64,000 nt of DNA from Perkinsus olseni (Eukaryota; Perkinsozoa; Perkinsida; Perkinsidae). Position 1 is the stretch's first letter. The number at the start of each line of letters is the position of its first letter. A program made the translations under genes and the position numbers. The notes under the pieces are model-generated. The model saw only the letters and a program-made list of their open reading frames with translations. It did no database searches and was not told the DNA's origin. Location: NCBI GenBank assembly GCA_013115135.1, contig JABANP010000082.1, positions 62,001-126,000 of the forward strand, in the 5' to 3' direction. Positions 46,608 to 58,121 of this stretch are shown in pieces.

Positions 46608-47729
46608 CTACTCTCGGATGCCCGCCAGTCGTGCGATTCCAACCCGGCGTTGGTCAGGTTGGAATTCGAAATAGTTCCCAATAAGCATACGATCAGGGAA
46701 CGTCCAAGAATCGTCATCTTCTCTTCGGATGATGAAGTGACAGTAACCGTCATCATCCCTGGCATAGTTCATGTAGTCCATCGTCAACGGGACAGTGCCC
46801 TTAGCGCTCAACCCAAAAGTCAGTGGCGGCATGATGGTCAGGTATTGGCAAGGGAAAGTCCACACGTCTCTGCCTGAATCGAACGTGATCGGGACTGTCA
46901 TGCCTGCAGCCTTATTAGCCTGGGCTTTGATATCTTTTATAAGCTTGTCATAGTAAATCTGCGAGACGAGTAGAAAATTGGTACCGGTATCAAGGAGGAC
47001 ATCCTCGTTGATGCCGATAGTTATATGTGCATCACCAACTTGTAGAGTACGAAGTTTGACCTTATACAGACCATCTCCAGTCAGCAGCTCGGTGAAAGGC
47101 ATTGGGTTCATATGCGAACTCGAATCACCTCCTCCTAGAAGTAGGCCACCGTCAATGGAGGGCAGACTGGACGGGAAGAGATAGAGAGCGAAGATACTGC
47201 TCCCGATAAACCCCTTCGCCCGGAGCTGCTTCATCAGGGAGGGAAAGTTTGCATCACCCTCATTTGAGCTGAGACCAAGTATGCTAATCGGAGACTCCTC
47301 AGTTGGAGGAGGGTCCTGATCGAATATCAGCCCGAAGATGAGGTCGTTCACGTCGGTCTGGCCAACGGTTAACTTCTCTTTACGCTGGAAGACTTTGACT
47401 CTGATACCATCCTGGAACTCAGCATTTTTCGTCGGTTGCTTAGGCGCACAAGGACCCTCGCACTCGAAGCATCCGGCGGCCATAGTGCTACAACTCCTTT
47501 TAGTCGCCGCTTCATACCAATCCTTCCACACAAAGAAGAAGTAGTCGGACCCAGTGTCGACAAGAGCGGTCGTGGGCTGCCCACGGCCGTCTGTCAGAGT
47601 GTGGAACAATCCGAAGCCGTAGGGGGGTGAGTCTTCGTAAGTCGTCTCTAGCTTCATGACCTGCCCATTCGCAGCTAGGAGAATGATGGCGAGCAGGATA
47701 TTCAACGAGATGATCAGCTGGGTCATCAT
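46608..47729 (-). CDS. secreted pepsin-like aspartic protease (family A1), single exon
   Basis: A 373-residue intronless frame with signal peptide (residues 1-22, core LIISLNILLAIILLAANG). The first catalytic motif is ALVDTGSDYFFF (Asp58) and the second LLDTGTNFLL (Asp248). The spacing of about 190 residues and total length fit A1 proteases with little or no propeptide. Other landmarks are the hydrophobic FALYL strand, GGLLLGGGD and the C-terminal MLIGNYFEFQ. A Cys-rich insertion follows the first motif (CSTMAAGCFECEGPC), also present in the relative at 50350. Such enzymes act in secretory or digestive compartments or outside the cell; the target is unknown. Confidence 0.92.
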   Translation of the reverse strand: MMTQLIISLNILLAIILLAANGQVMKLETTYEDSPPYGFGLFHTLTDGRGQPTTALVDTGSDYFFFVWKDWYEAATKRSCSTMAAGCFECEGPCAPKQPTKNAEFQDGIRVKVFQRKEKLTVGQTDVNDLIFGLIFDQDPPPTEESPISILGLSSNEGDANFPSLMKQLRAKGFIGSSIFALYLFPSSLPSIDGGLLLGGGDSSSHMNPMPFTELLTGDGLYKVKLRTLQVGDAHITIGINEDVLLDTGTNFLLVSQIYYDKLIKDIKAQANKAAGMTVPITFDSGRDVWTFPCQYLTIMPPLTFGLSAKGTVPLTMDYMNYARDDDGYCHFIIRREDDDSWTFPDRMLIGNYFEFQPDQRRVGIARLAGIRE

Positions 47730-48429
47730 GGAAAGGGCACTCCTTTGGGAGTCTTCAACAACGCTTACGCAGCGCGCCCTGAGAATACCGGTTTCCTTAA
47801 CACTCGTGCCAGGAACCGTGTCACACAGGCCACCTGCCTACCGAACTTGATTGTGGCAAACATTAAACCACTACCAGAAATGTTTAAACATTAAGAAACA
47901 TGTAACCGGCGAGCACAACCCGAAAGGTTCCCAAGCGCATTACAGCACCCATCTGCTGCAAACGTTGTGAGCTTGAGCTAGCACGGCCCGTGCTAGCTCC
48001 GCGTGCTCAGCACGCTGATCGCGAAAAACTGATCCACGAAGTCGAGGTCCGAACAAGTCGACCCCGCGAACTGTGCAGTGGTCGCTGGGTGACCCCGCTT
48101 TCAACTTCCTTGGGAGGGCCACTCATGCTTCCTCAGCCAGAGGCCTGAAAGCGAGCGAGGGCGGTCCACGTGCACTATGGGCACGACATAGCGACGACTA
48201 GAGTGCACGCTACGTAACAGCTGCAGCCTGGTTCAGTGCTACTCCGCTGCAGGACTACAATATCGAGCGATGATACTGTAGTTTTGCATTGCGAATTGCA
48301 GCCTGAAATTACCTTCGCTCCTACCACGTATCATTGGTCTCAGGAGACCCTCTGACCTCAATAAGCGCCTCGCACTCGCGTGAATGAGTATGCGTGCTAA
48401 GTTGAGCTACAGTTAACGCGCTAGGTCAC
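47730..48429. other. intergenic with a perfect 12-bp palindrome
   Basis: Promoter side of the minus-strand protease. GAGCTAGCACGG at 47975-47986 and its exact reverse complement at 47988-47999 flank one base. Nothing else recognised. Confidence 0.5.
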
Positions 48430-49335
48430 TGCGCGGATCATACGGTGAGGCTCACAGTGTGAGCCCCACAGCACTTCATGATGGTTCAGGTAGCGAGATG
48501 CGGGTTCGCTTTACTCCCGTTATTCCCTCCGAAGACATCTGACGAGGCACCAATGGCCAGTTCTCTTACCTAGAGACTTTAGGTAACAGAGCTGGACATA
48601 GCTCACTTTTGGCTCAAGTGAGCTAGCATCCTTCACCCTTCAAACGGCGACGGTATCTTCGTCGCTCTCAGAGGCTGTTAGTGGTATGCATGTGAAGTCG
48701 AAACTATTGCTATCGCTGCGCACTGCGCAGTGCGTAGTGTGTAGCGCGCACGAAGTGGGTGATGGCTTGCTGGACCTCATGAGGATGCTCTCCTTCGCTA
48801 TCATCTTAGTGGGAGTCTCACTGTCACCAGGCATCTCGCTCAAGGGCAGATTACCGGCCAATCTCGTCGAGACAGCATGGCTATTCTCAGGACACGACGT
48901 TTACCCGGCTCCCTTCCTCCCCGGCGTTGGGGCGTGGGCCAGAGGACGGCGCAAAGAGCGCCGGGTCCTCGGCCAATGTGACGGGGCCGCCTCTCAACAA
49001 CAGGGAGGCAGCCGCACCACATGGCCAGGGTGGGCGGGAGGCTTTTTAGAAGATAAAATTAAACTAATTCGACTCGAATGTACCTCACTCACTCCGAACT
49101 CTCCTCGACCGAACCACCCACTAGCACCAACACAAAGCTACTGTCTCCTTTGTGCGCCCGGCGACATCGCCGAGTAAACTGGCCCAACGAGTTGACCTCG
49201 ACCACGCCATGGCAGGTCCGGTCAGTTGTGGAACCCGGTAAGGCTCGTCCGACGAGCCTTGCTCGGTGAATGCTTATCAACGAGTGAAATCAACCGGCGG
49301 ACTCCCCGCCGTACGAGGGAAGGGGCAGGTAGTTC
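48430..49335 (+). pseudogene. decayed partial duplicate of the PX-WD40 gene
   Basis: Blocks match 41530-42325 in order and orientation: the PPxK loop region (ctccgaagacatctgacgag against ctccaaagacatttgtcaag), agtggtatgcatgtgaa..., cacgaagtgggtgatggctt, and the closing segment aaatcaaccggcggactccc to cgccgtacgagggaa. The closing segment carries an extra base and an early stop relative to the other copy, and no WD40 or RRFSEF part is present. I read it as a non-functional segmental copy. Confidence 0.65.
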
Positions 49336-50349
49336 GCATAGCCGCCATAAATCGCATGCGGATCACCGATAATCAGAGCTGATAATCATAGGCTCGCGCT
49401 GCACGAGTCGTGTACGCGAGTGAAAGACGCATGATGATGTCAGATGGCTATCTGGAGCTAATGACTTGCGGTAGCAGTAAAGCGCGATTGCAGCGAGGAT
49501 AGCCAAACAGCTTAGCAGTACTGAAGTGGGTTGTGGCTGTCGCATAGCGTATAGTCGTCACTATTAGTGCATACGTATACGCGCGTGCTCTACGTCCCTG
49601 CAGCTACAGCGCTAGCTGCAACAATTGACGTGGAGCTGAAACTTCCTTTGTGGAAGTTGTTATTCGGTCTATCGAACCAGTATTCAGATGAATATCGTCC
49701 TCGTGCGGGATACTCGTGACGCCGTGCCTATTGTGAGAGGCCAGAAGAGTATACGGAAATGAAAATCTTTCCTCGGGACCCGAGGCTCGGGTGCCTCTCC
49801 AAGAACTCGCCATTTGATGGCTAGCAGCTAGCTATCCCCTCCTCAAGTGAAAAGACTGAATCAAGTGACTCTCTGCATGCATTTATACTCTCACTATGAG
49901 CAAGTGGGGAGGAATAGACAGGCGCTGTCTGAAGGATGCAGATGCTGTTCGGGACGAGAGTCTCGTCACGGAGGAATCACTGATCCGCGAACTTACGTGC
50001 GTGTGTGCTCGCGTTTTTTCGAGCCTGCTCAACGCTGACGGGTTCAGTTCTAATCAGAAAATCTGCTTTTGGGAAGTGAGAATTTCCTGGCAAACCAGCG
50101 AACAGGGCCCATACTTATCATGGAGGGATCAGGACCAGTCAGGCCCAACCTGATCATCAGGTCACCTGATTCAGGAGCAGACGACAACCTCGCAGTTCAT
50201 GCACCCGCGTGCATTCCTCCGAGGAATTTCCTCGTCACGCTATGTACTTAGCCTGTCCGAGTTTCCTCCATATCCAGTTCCCCCTCCTTCTAAGTCTGAC
50301 GGCTACGAGGGTCTCTTCGAATCCTTTCCAAGATTAGGCCAGCCCGTCT
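49336..50349. other. intergenic, nothing recognised
   Basis: About 1 kb upstream of the second protease, probably containing its promoter. Short frames only. Confidence 0.35.
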
Positions 50350-51450
50350 ATGATTCTCAAGCCCGAGCTTTCTGTTGCCTTTGGCTTCCTCGGCCTTCTA
50401 GTTGGGTCGTGCGGAGAGAAGCTTGTGAGGATGACTATATCCCCTCAGAAGACTACAGTCAGTGCGACCTCGGCTGAACTGATGGCTGATCTTAAGGTCG
50501 ACGGTCAAGACATCACCGTCCTGGTGGACACCGGAAGTCCGTACACCTTTTTCGTAGAGAAGCAGTGGTATGAGAGGACTCATCCAGGAGGCTGCGCCGA
50601 ACTCAAGTTTAAGTGTTATGATTGTGACCCATCGTCGTGTCACGAAGGCCCCACGAAGACGCACGAATTCTTCGGTGGTTCGCAAGTGACGGTCTTTCAA
50701 CATTCTGGGACAGTTGACTTCGGCACCGCTAGTGCGGATGGCATCGATTTCGGGCTGGTTGTTGGCTGTAACGAAAGCCCTTTCGCCGCCCTCGGACTGT
50801 CGCCTCCGAGTGCGAAATCCAAGCCGTATGTCCCTCTTATCTATCAGCTACTGGCCAAGCCCAAGAGTCAACGGCTCATTGAAAAAAGTGTCTTTTCGGT
50901 GTACCTGAATGCTGGAAAGGACCCCAGCGGTGAGCTCATACTGGGTGGCGAAGACAAGAGCAAATATACCGGTCCTCTGAGATATGTGAAAGTTGTGAAC
51001 AAGGAGGAGCAGTCTATTATGGTTACGGACTTGGGCATCGGTGATGCCTCCAAGAACCGTATCAAAGTTTCGCAAGCGGGGTACTTAGACACGGGAACTA
51101 ATGTCATCGAGATGCCCGATAAGTTGAAAACGCCAGTTCTCCAGTTGCTCCGAACCGCTGGCAAGAAACCTGTAACAATCACAGAGAACGCTGGTTTCTA
51201 CGAGCTCTCTTGCGGAGACAGTGAGAACTTACCCTCGATAACCTTCTTCCTGAAAGAAGACTCCCTGCTCCCTAATAAGGTGCCGCTCGAGATACCGCCT
51301 GCCAGCTATGTGAATGCAGACGTGGACTCCTCCTGCACCCTGGCTATCGAATTCGCAGGAACGTGGCTTCTGGGGTTGCCCACACTCATTGGCAACTACC
51401 ATCTATACGATTGGGACAAATCTCGCATTGGTGTTGCCAAGGTGAGATGA
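50350..51450 (+). CDS. secreted pepsin-like aspartic protease (family A1), single exon
   Basis: A 366-residue intronless frame. Residues 8-21 (SVAFGFLGLLVGSC) form a signal-peptide core. The first catalytic motif is LVDTGSPYTFF (Asp60) and the second YLDTGTNVIE (Asp247). ELILGGEDKSKY, the FSVYL strand and TLIGNYHLYDWDKSRIGVAK are standard A1 landmarks. The Cys-rich stretch CYDCDPSSC after the first motif parallels the enzyme at 46608. The two proteins share architecture but are well diverged, and they lie on opposite strands, tail to tail with a fragment at 52000. Target unknown. Confidence 0.92.
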   Translation: MILKPELSVAFGFLGLLVGSCGEKLVRMTISPQKTTVSATSAELMADLKVDGQDITVLVDTGSPYTFFVEKQWYERTHPGGCAELKFKCYDCDPSSCHEGPTKTHEFFGGSQVTVFQHSGTVDFGTASADGIDFGLVVGCNESPFAALGLSPPSAKSKPYVPLIYQLLAKPKSQRLIEKSVFSVYLNAGKDPSGELILGGEDKSKYTGPLRYVKVVNKEEQSIMVTDLGIGDASKNRIKVSQAGYLDTGTNVIEMPDKLKTPVLQLLRTAGKKPVTITENAGFYELSCGDSENLPSITFFLKEDSLLPNKVPLEIPPASYVNADVDSSCTLAIEFAGTWLLGLPTLIGNYHLYDWDKSRIGVAKVR

Positions 51451-52002
51451 TGTTATTTTTCTTGGTGAAGCTCGGCTCATAGAGTTATGCAGAGCTATCA
51501 TGATGTCTCATTCATCAAGATTTCGTCATAGTCCCTCTTCTTAGGCCCACTCGATGGTAATATGATATATCTTCCCCACCTCGTTGAACGTATTTCGAGT
51601 TTAACCCTATTGGATAGTATTGTTCGTCAATGCTGGCCTGAAAGTCGACTCCGAGTGTTTCAAGCTGATTCAGCTTGACACGTTTTAGCGGGACAATTTA
51701 GAACTTGAATTGATTGGGATGTCTCAGAGATTTTCACCCTCAGAATCGAGACTAGATTCTCGCACGCGTGGGAACCACTGTGGTTCCCACAGAGGTGTGG
51801 TTCGACCACACCTCTGAACGGACAAACCTATTCTTTCGAACGGAGTTTCGAATTCCTCAGTCTATCCCGCCAAAAACCACCTAAAGCCCAGGCTAGGAGT
51901 TTGCTACCCATTATTCGCACATCGCACTGTTTATGCATGCAAAGCTAACTAATGGAGATTATTAGCCTAATTTTCTCCCGGAGAGTAAGCTTAGGCGATT
52001 TA
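51451..52002. other. intergenic with two adjacent palindromes
   Basis: GTGGGAACCA and its complement near 51769-51791 and AGAGGTGTGGT and its complement near 51791-51815 lie next to each other. No gene. Confidence 0.5.
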
Positions 52003-52440
52003 CTTGAAGTAGGTTGAGTACCGTAGTACATCATAGTAGAGCTGCGAGACAGATAAAAAATCGGTACCAGTATCAAAGAGGAAGACCTCGTTGATGCCGA
52101 TAGTTACATGCGCACCACCCACTTGCAGAGTACCAAGATCGACGAAATACTCGCCAAGTGAGCTTTCAGTGAGCTTAACGAACTGGAGTGGATGTTCATA
52201 CAAGGAAGGATCACCTCCTCCTAGGAGTAGACCTGGTCTACTAGGCCACCGCTGAAGGACGACTGGCTACACGAGGACAGATAGAGAGCGAAGGTTGTGC
52301 TCCCGATTACACCGCGTGACCGTAACTGCCTCATCAGCGAGGAAAAGTTCGCATCTCCTTGATCTGGCGCAAGACTTAATGAGCTTATCGGTGAGCTATC
52401 TGTAGGCGAATGCCCTTCGCCGAAGGGTCCTGGTCAGCAT
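52003..52440 (-). pseudogene. broken aspartic protease fragment
   Basis: On the minus strand, about 52003-52200 reads LGTLQVGGAHVTIGINEVF and FLFDTGTDFLSVSQLYYD, close to the region around the second catalytic Asp of the protease at 46608 (LRTLQVGDAHITIGINEDV). Upstream blocks match GDANFPSLMKQLRAKGFIGS of that gene in shifted frames (GDANFSSLMRQLRSRGVIGS). An insertion breaks the GGLLLGGG part, and both the N-terminal Asp region and the C-terminus are absent. It is a decayed copy of the 46608 type. Confidence 0.85.
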
Positions 52441-53573
52441 GTGCCAAAACCGGGGTGAATTAATATGGAATAATATTTCATATTATGAAAGCGAAACTTC
52501 ACGTTAAAATTAGGTGGAATTTCATGAAACGCACGCTTTGGCCATCAAATCTTGAATGCGCTCCGCGCGCGAAGAACTTCGCTCACCATCCGTCTTGCGT
52601 GGCGCTCAACAGTTTTGCCGGTTGCACAAATGTGGGCAAATCAACGTTGGCAGCCCGCTGAGTGTTACACTCAGAGTGATTTACTCAGAGTGTATATACT
52701 CTGTAGTACAGAGTCTGTACTTCCAGATAGTGTGTGACACACTGTGTGTCCATGAATCATGGATCATGATGGACAGTTCATCCTCGTCCACAACGTGGAC
52801 TCCACATTGTGAAGTCTTAATAATCTGTGCTGCGACCAGTGCAAATTCGTCGCCTGATTTGTGATAAGAAGGTTCAATTTGCTGGATCTTGTTGAGTAAC
52901 TCAAGCCTTGATCAACTAGCAGTGCTAATGGTATTTCACCCGGCTCTAACACCATGGTACTTTCATGAATGGATCATTCTTAAATGGGAAACGCTAGGCT
53001 AAGATATGGGGACAGATATCTTGTGTCACACAAGTTGTGTGCTGAGTGGTCAGGGACACTGGCCACCAGCCACACAACATCTCCCTTCCCCGGTGTGTTA
53101 TCGTATATCCATTTGTCTGGTGCGTGTTCTGACCGTAGGGCGGTCACGGTGCTAGTAATTGGTATCTGTATACAGTCTGGTCCTTGAGTTGGTTGATAAT
53201 GTTTGGGCTAACATTCCCTTTCTAAAAGCGTACAGGGATCGGCCGTCGTCCAGTCCCTTGACTCCAGTGACTGGTAGCCGACTACCCGAGCAGAAAGTTC
53301 ACCCCGGCGAGTGTGGCCGCGGAGCAGCCTTTCTCAGGCTCGGTCTAACCAGGCTCCTAGAGACTAGCTCTTTCAAAAAACAACACCCCAGTTTCACCGT
53401 CTGGAATTCGTTCCTTGCTATCTCATTGTCACCAACGACTCAGCTCAGCTTTGGTGTAGCGTCTCATCAGACCTCGTTATCTGGATAGGATTACAAGCGA
53501 AATATAGCGAACAAGGTCTGAGTATCATCGCAAGCCCTATCAGTCAGTTCGAGTGGTATTTCTCGTACGAAAA
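52441..53573. other. intergenic, nothing recognised
   Basis: About 1.1 kb containing many small direct and inverted repeats (for example actcagagtg and its complements near 52670-52710) but no supported gene. Confidence 0.4.
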
Positions 53574-56427
53574 ATGGGGATCATCATCGTTCTCATCACT
53601 TTCCTAATCAGTAGGCCTCACGCCGCTGTGGACTGTGACAATAACCCAGAGTGGGTATGGGCCAGACAGGAACTCACGAGATACGCTGGAAAGTGAGAAG
53701 GGGGACTCTATAACGGCGTTATGATGACTCGGGTATCATCGCGGGTATCATCGATGATATCATCGCTGCAACGGCTTCACTCCCTACGCCTTTTTCTCCC
53801 ATCTCACTACACTGAGTGAGAGAAGGAGGCGTAACCTACGGTCTGGCCGATCGGCTTCATCCGCCGTGTATTTCTGAACCTGGTGCGACTAGCCCAGTCT
53901 CACCTCGACATTAGCATTGGTGAAGTTCGTCATTTGGCGTTCCTTAAAGGAACTTCCTTTGATAACGAACCTTGACAGAGCGACTCCGGGGCGGCGCCCC
54001 GGGGGCGCAGGCACATGACTCACTACTGGTGCCCCATGCGACTCGTTGGTAGAAGACAAATGGGCTACTGTAGCTGCTTAACTTGGTTTCAAGTTGCTCT
54101 TCAGCTTGAAAGAAGCGTGTGAATCTAGCGACTCGAGATACGTTCGGCCGACCCCACAGGATACGTGGACGACGTCCACTGGACGTGTCAGATACCTCGA
54201 CCGTCCGGATCTCATAGCGCCGGCTCTCCAGTTCGGAGGGAACATAGACCCGGCTGTACTATCGAACAGTATAGACTGCCGAGCCGGCGTCACTTCGCTA
54301 TCTCTCCTCATCGCGCTCTACACACTCCCACCGCCGAAACTCCCTCAAGCTGCCGAGTTACTCATGAAAGGACTTGAGGGTGCTGGAGCTGTGAGTATAC
54401 ACAGCCTCAAGTCCTGTGGGTAAGCAAAAGCGTCCCTGCCCTCTCAGCTCCTGGAGACCGAGTGGCCTCTACTGTCGTTGCTCTCCACTGTTCATAGGAC
54501 CATACTGCAGGACCGAACAGAGGGCGACTGCCCGTTTGAGGTGGGTGACAGAAAGCCTATTTCTGTGACCTGTCTCACTATCCTGATCTCTCGGTGTTGA
54601 GCGAGATCAGCGGCCTCGGACTATCTGACATGGAAATGGACGCGGAGCGCCATCATTATCATCATATTAGACAAAGCTGAGCCCTCCGCTGAGCGGAGTT
54701 CGCTTCCCGTCGATTCGACGGCGTCGAATGCCTCAGTTCCAGGGGCCTATTAGTGCCGCAGTCGAACGTATGACCGAAGTCGGAGCTGTGCTTCCTATTC
54801 CCTACATAGCGCGGCATCTGGTCAGCCTTGAAAGCCGGCGGGATTGTAGGATACTGTAAGATACGACCGAGCCCCTGCTGAAGCGTTCCCGAATGTGCCG
54901 CAGCTCTCCGAGGGCCGCTCATTCCTCTTCTCGTCAGCCGCGCGACTCTGACCGTCCACTATCACCGGGCGAAGCGACTACTGGAGACTAGTCTGCTCGA
55001 GGATATCTTCCGGTACTCTCACATTCGTGCGGAAGACCAGGAGGCTTTCATCGAAGACGCGTTGGGACCGTCCTGGAAGGCCGTGGACCATGTCCCGCAA
55101 CTTCAAAGCGCCCAGAGTATCATAACTGAGGTACCCAATCATCCAGAATGACCATCGACTGTTTTCCGTTAGTTTGTTACCCACAATTTTACCGTGACAT
55201 TGTCGAGCCGAGCACCCCTACTAGAGGCCTTAGATCTTCTCACGCTACATCCACGAGTGACCATCGAGGCTCGCAGCCCCTCGACAGAGGAGCCAGTCCA
55301 CTACACTCAGATGGTTTTCCCGCACAGAGCGGGATCTGATGGTCTGATTTCCAATCGCGTCAGGGCGGAGCAACTCCCCTACTGCACCCGCCCATTCATT
55401 GATCTGTTCGCGGCTATGAAGTTGACCTCCGTCATTGAGGTTGGACCGCATCTGGGCGATTGTGTCCTCTGGGCTGTCGCGGTGACGGGAGCTATCGGCA
55501 TGGCTGCTGAGCCTCTGAAGCAGCTTGCCGAAATGATTAGGGCTTCACGTGGTAAGAACTCGGAGAGGAGCCATATTCCTTAATCGAAGTCCGCAATCTC
55601 CTATATTATCGTGATAATTACGTGGCGCTGCCGCGTAATATTCTCTACATGTTTTTCAGTATTGTTACAACAAATTACATATTACATATTATCTTTATCG
55701 TCATTTTCAGACACAAACGGCTTCAACTCCTCGTCCTTGACAGTCTTTGAGGTGGCAGTTTCGGACAAGGATGGGCCTGTCGTTGGAGGTGCGGAAGAGC
55801 CCATTGAATACATCTGGGGGCGCGCAGTGGTGAGGGCGGAGATTGAGATGGACGTGGTGGTAAGAATCTCATCAGGTCAAGACGATCGACTCGTTGGTTG
55901 AGTCATCGGAGACATGGAGACGGATGCTCCTCGAGGGCCGCGCTGCAGGAGCGCTCAAGATACACACCAATGGAGGTCGAATGCCATACAACTGTTGCGA
56001 GATAACTTTGAATGCGAGGCGGTGCAACTGATATTTCGATAGCTTGACGCTCCCCGCGAGTCCAGCCCACACAAAGCAGGCTGACCCTGTTCTGTGCCGC
56101 AGGAGAAGACGCCGTTCTCCGCGGTGCGCTGCAAACCCTCTCGCACACTGATGGCATCAAATTGATCATGGTGAACACCAATTCCTTCAAGGTATTATCA
56201 GTTATCGTAGGATTGAGTGGACCCTCCTTGAACAGGTTCTCTCCTCGTGCTACGACGTCATTCTCAGCCTCCCCCGTGCCTATGACTTGTTCACCACAGG
56301 CCATCACGGCGCACTCATACCATTGGCGGCACCCACAGAACACGTCAGAGATATTCTCTCGCAACAAGGATCGGTCGAGTTCGTTGCGACTATCTCATAC
56401 CCGCCCACAAGTGAAGCTATATTGTGA
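53574..56427 (+). CDS. FkbM-type SAM-dependent methyltransferase with signal peptide
   Basis: The first exon at 53574 encodes a signal peptide (MGIIIVLITFLISRPHAAVD). Middle exons near 54100-54390, 54500 and 54990-55130 are lineage-specific. The methyltransferase core begins near 55370: FIDLFAAMKLTSVIEVGPHL (motif I) and GIGMAAEPLKQLAEMIRAS. Then come LTVFEVAVSDKDGPVVGG (55735), VKTIDSLVESSETW (55877), ALKIHTNGG in place of the usual KID-EG motif, EDAVLRGALQTLSHTDGIKL (56104) and a final exon 56210-56427 (IEWTLLEQVLSSCYDVILSL) ending TGA. The order matches FkbM-family enzymes, which methylate sugars or lipids. The Asp of the family KID motif reads His here, so activity is not assured. Exon borders before 55.1 kb are tentative. 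Confidence 0.6.
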
Positions 56428-57219
56428 CCTTAGCAGGGGCATTGAATTCAGTAAACCCGCACGTACAACCCGTCTGCCGTCTGTATCTGACTTGAGATCC
56501 ACGTCTGAGTCGTATTCGCCTTCAGTAGCCATGACGCGAGGAAAGTTGTGTTGGGAGGAAAATTCTATTGCGTAAAAAGCCGGACTTAGCTGCGTCACGT
56601 CACGTGACACTCTCAAGGATTTCTTCTTCGCAGAGTAATTTAGTTCGACCCTCGGGACTGTGCCAGCGAGACTCGCCAGCGACCACTGTCCTGTACGACT
56701 ATGTACAATGTGTGTGAGTTTATAGTCCAGCGCCGGTTCCAGCTCAGTTAGACAGTAGTCCGAGCGCGACATCATTCTTGTAGTCATTAGAAACTGCCTC
56801 TCTCTAGGGTCGAACCTGGGTCACGAGCATAGCAGTCAGCCGCTCTGCGTACTAAGCTGAATTCACTGGCTGCGCGCGAGGTTCAAAGCTCTCCGCAGCT
56901 CGCTCGTCGCGAGCGAAGCAGAGCCCGATGCACGCTCCAGGCTCGTTCTTCTGTAACGTGATTCCTGGGCGTTCCTGAAATGCTTTCCTAGGATCGTCTC
57001 CGTGGCGTTCCGGGAATGTGATTTGAGAACACGATATCTTGAGGAAAGTTCCTGGGGACTCGCTTGTGTCTATCGAATTTCCGGGCGCGCGCGACTGTCG
57101 CATTCTTGGCGGCTCTACTACAGCTTATGTTGATGTGAAGTTAGATGCCGTCGGCTAGGAGTCTATAACCGTTTGGGTCAGTTTATAGTGTTTAGCCCCC
57201 TACTCCTCATTCAACCGCC
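56428..57219. other. intergenic with a tRNA-like relic
   Basis: About 800 bases upstream of RpiB copy 1. Minus strand 56810-56870 has a D-arm-like and T-arm-like pattern (CCAGGTTCGACCC) but the anticodon stem does not pair well, so I do not call a tRNA. Confidence 0.4.
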
Positions 57220-58121
57220 ATGTCGACTCCTCAGAAGCTTCTCTTCGAGCCCGCCACCGCCCGTTTGCAGAACGGTTTGAAGCTGGTCTTCGGTTCTGAT
57301 CACGCCGGCATCGATCTTAAGAATGAGATGATAGATGTACTTTCTTTGTGCCCCTCAGTCTTCCCTTCATTAGCCCTCTCTCAGTTCGTGAAGAATACGT
57401 TGAAGGCCCCTGAGGACTGCATTACGGATGTCGGCACTTTCACTCACGAATCGGTAATGGCAGTGGGCAGTTGTTGGTGTTGCTGACGTTGTGTCTGTTG
57501 GTAGATCGACTACCCTGATTTCGCGGAGAAGGCCTGCAAGACTCTCCTCAGCATTTCCGATGACACTACCAGTAGTAAGGGGCTGTTGTCTAGGCAGTAG
57601 TATCTTGGGCTCAAGCATGCATGATTCAGAATAGGTTGAAATAGTGTTCGGTGGTCACTGACTGCGCTGTTTTTCAGAGGCGTTAGGCGTCGTTATGTGC
57701 GGATCGGGCCTCGGCATTTCGATGTCGGCTAACAAGTGCAAGGGAATCAGGTAGTACATGGGAAAGGCTTTCATTCGCCCCCGTGAGTCCTTCCTGGAAC
57801 GCCGCGTCCCTCCCTCAGGTGTGCCTTGTGCTCTAGCAACTACGATGCTCGCTACAGCCGCCTCCACAACAATGCCAACGTATTAGCGCTTACCGCTTGC
57901 ACTATCCACTCATCGTCTCCTCATGCTCAGGTTCTCGCCATGGGAGGTCGCACCACGGGTGTCGAAGTTGCACGAGAGATTCTCGCCACGTAGGCTTTTT
58001 TTTCGTGGTCTTTTCGGCCATGATGATTGCAATTATGTCCAGATACATCAACACAGACTTCGAAGGCGGTCGTCATCAGAGGAGAATTGACAAGATGATG
58101 GCTCTCGAGAACAAGAACTAA
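57220..58121 (+). CDS. rpiB: ribose-5-phosphate isomerase B, copy 1
   Basis: The enzyme interconverts ribose 5-phosphate and ribulose 5-phosphate in the pentose phosphate pathway. Exons give LKLVFGSDHAGIDLKNEMID, FVKNTLKAPEDCITDVGTFT, a DYPDFAEKAC block, LGVVMCGSGLGISMSANKCK with the active-site Cys, NYDARYSRLHNNANV with the conserved His, VLAMGGRTTGVEVAREILAT, and YINTDFEGGRHQRRIDKMMA with the phosphate-binding Arg residues, ending ALENKN. Five or more introns with matching phases. The N-terminal extension before GSDHAG (about 20 residues) is longer than in bacteria and shared with copy 2. This bacterial-type RpiB also occurs in other protists such as kinetoplastids. Confidence 0.93.

Noticed and set aside
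48607..48618. Twelve-base match to the 3' half of the dinoflagellate-type spliced leader (TTTTGGCTCAAG)
   Set aside because: The match is the loop and arm of a local palindrome (AGCTCAC...GTGAGCT), the 5' half of the leader is missing, and no GT donor follows. I regard it as coincidence.
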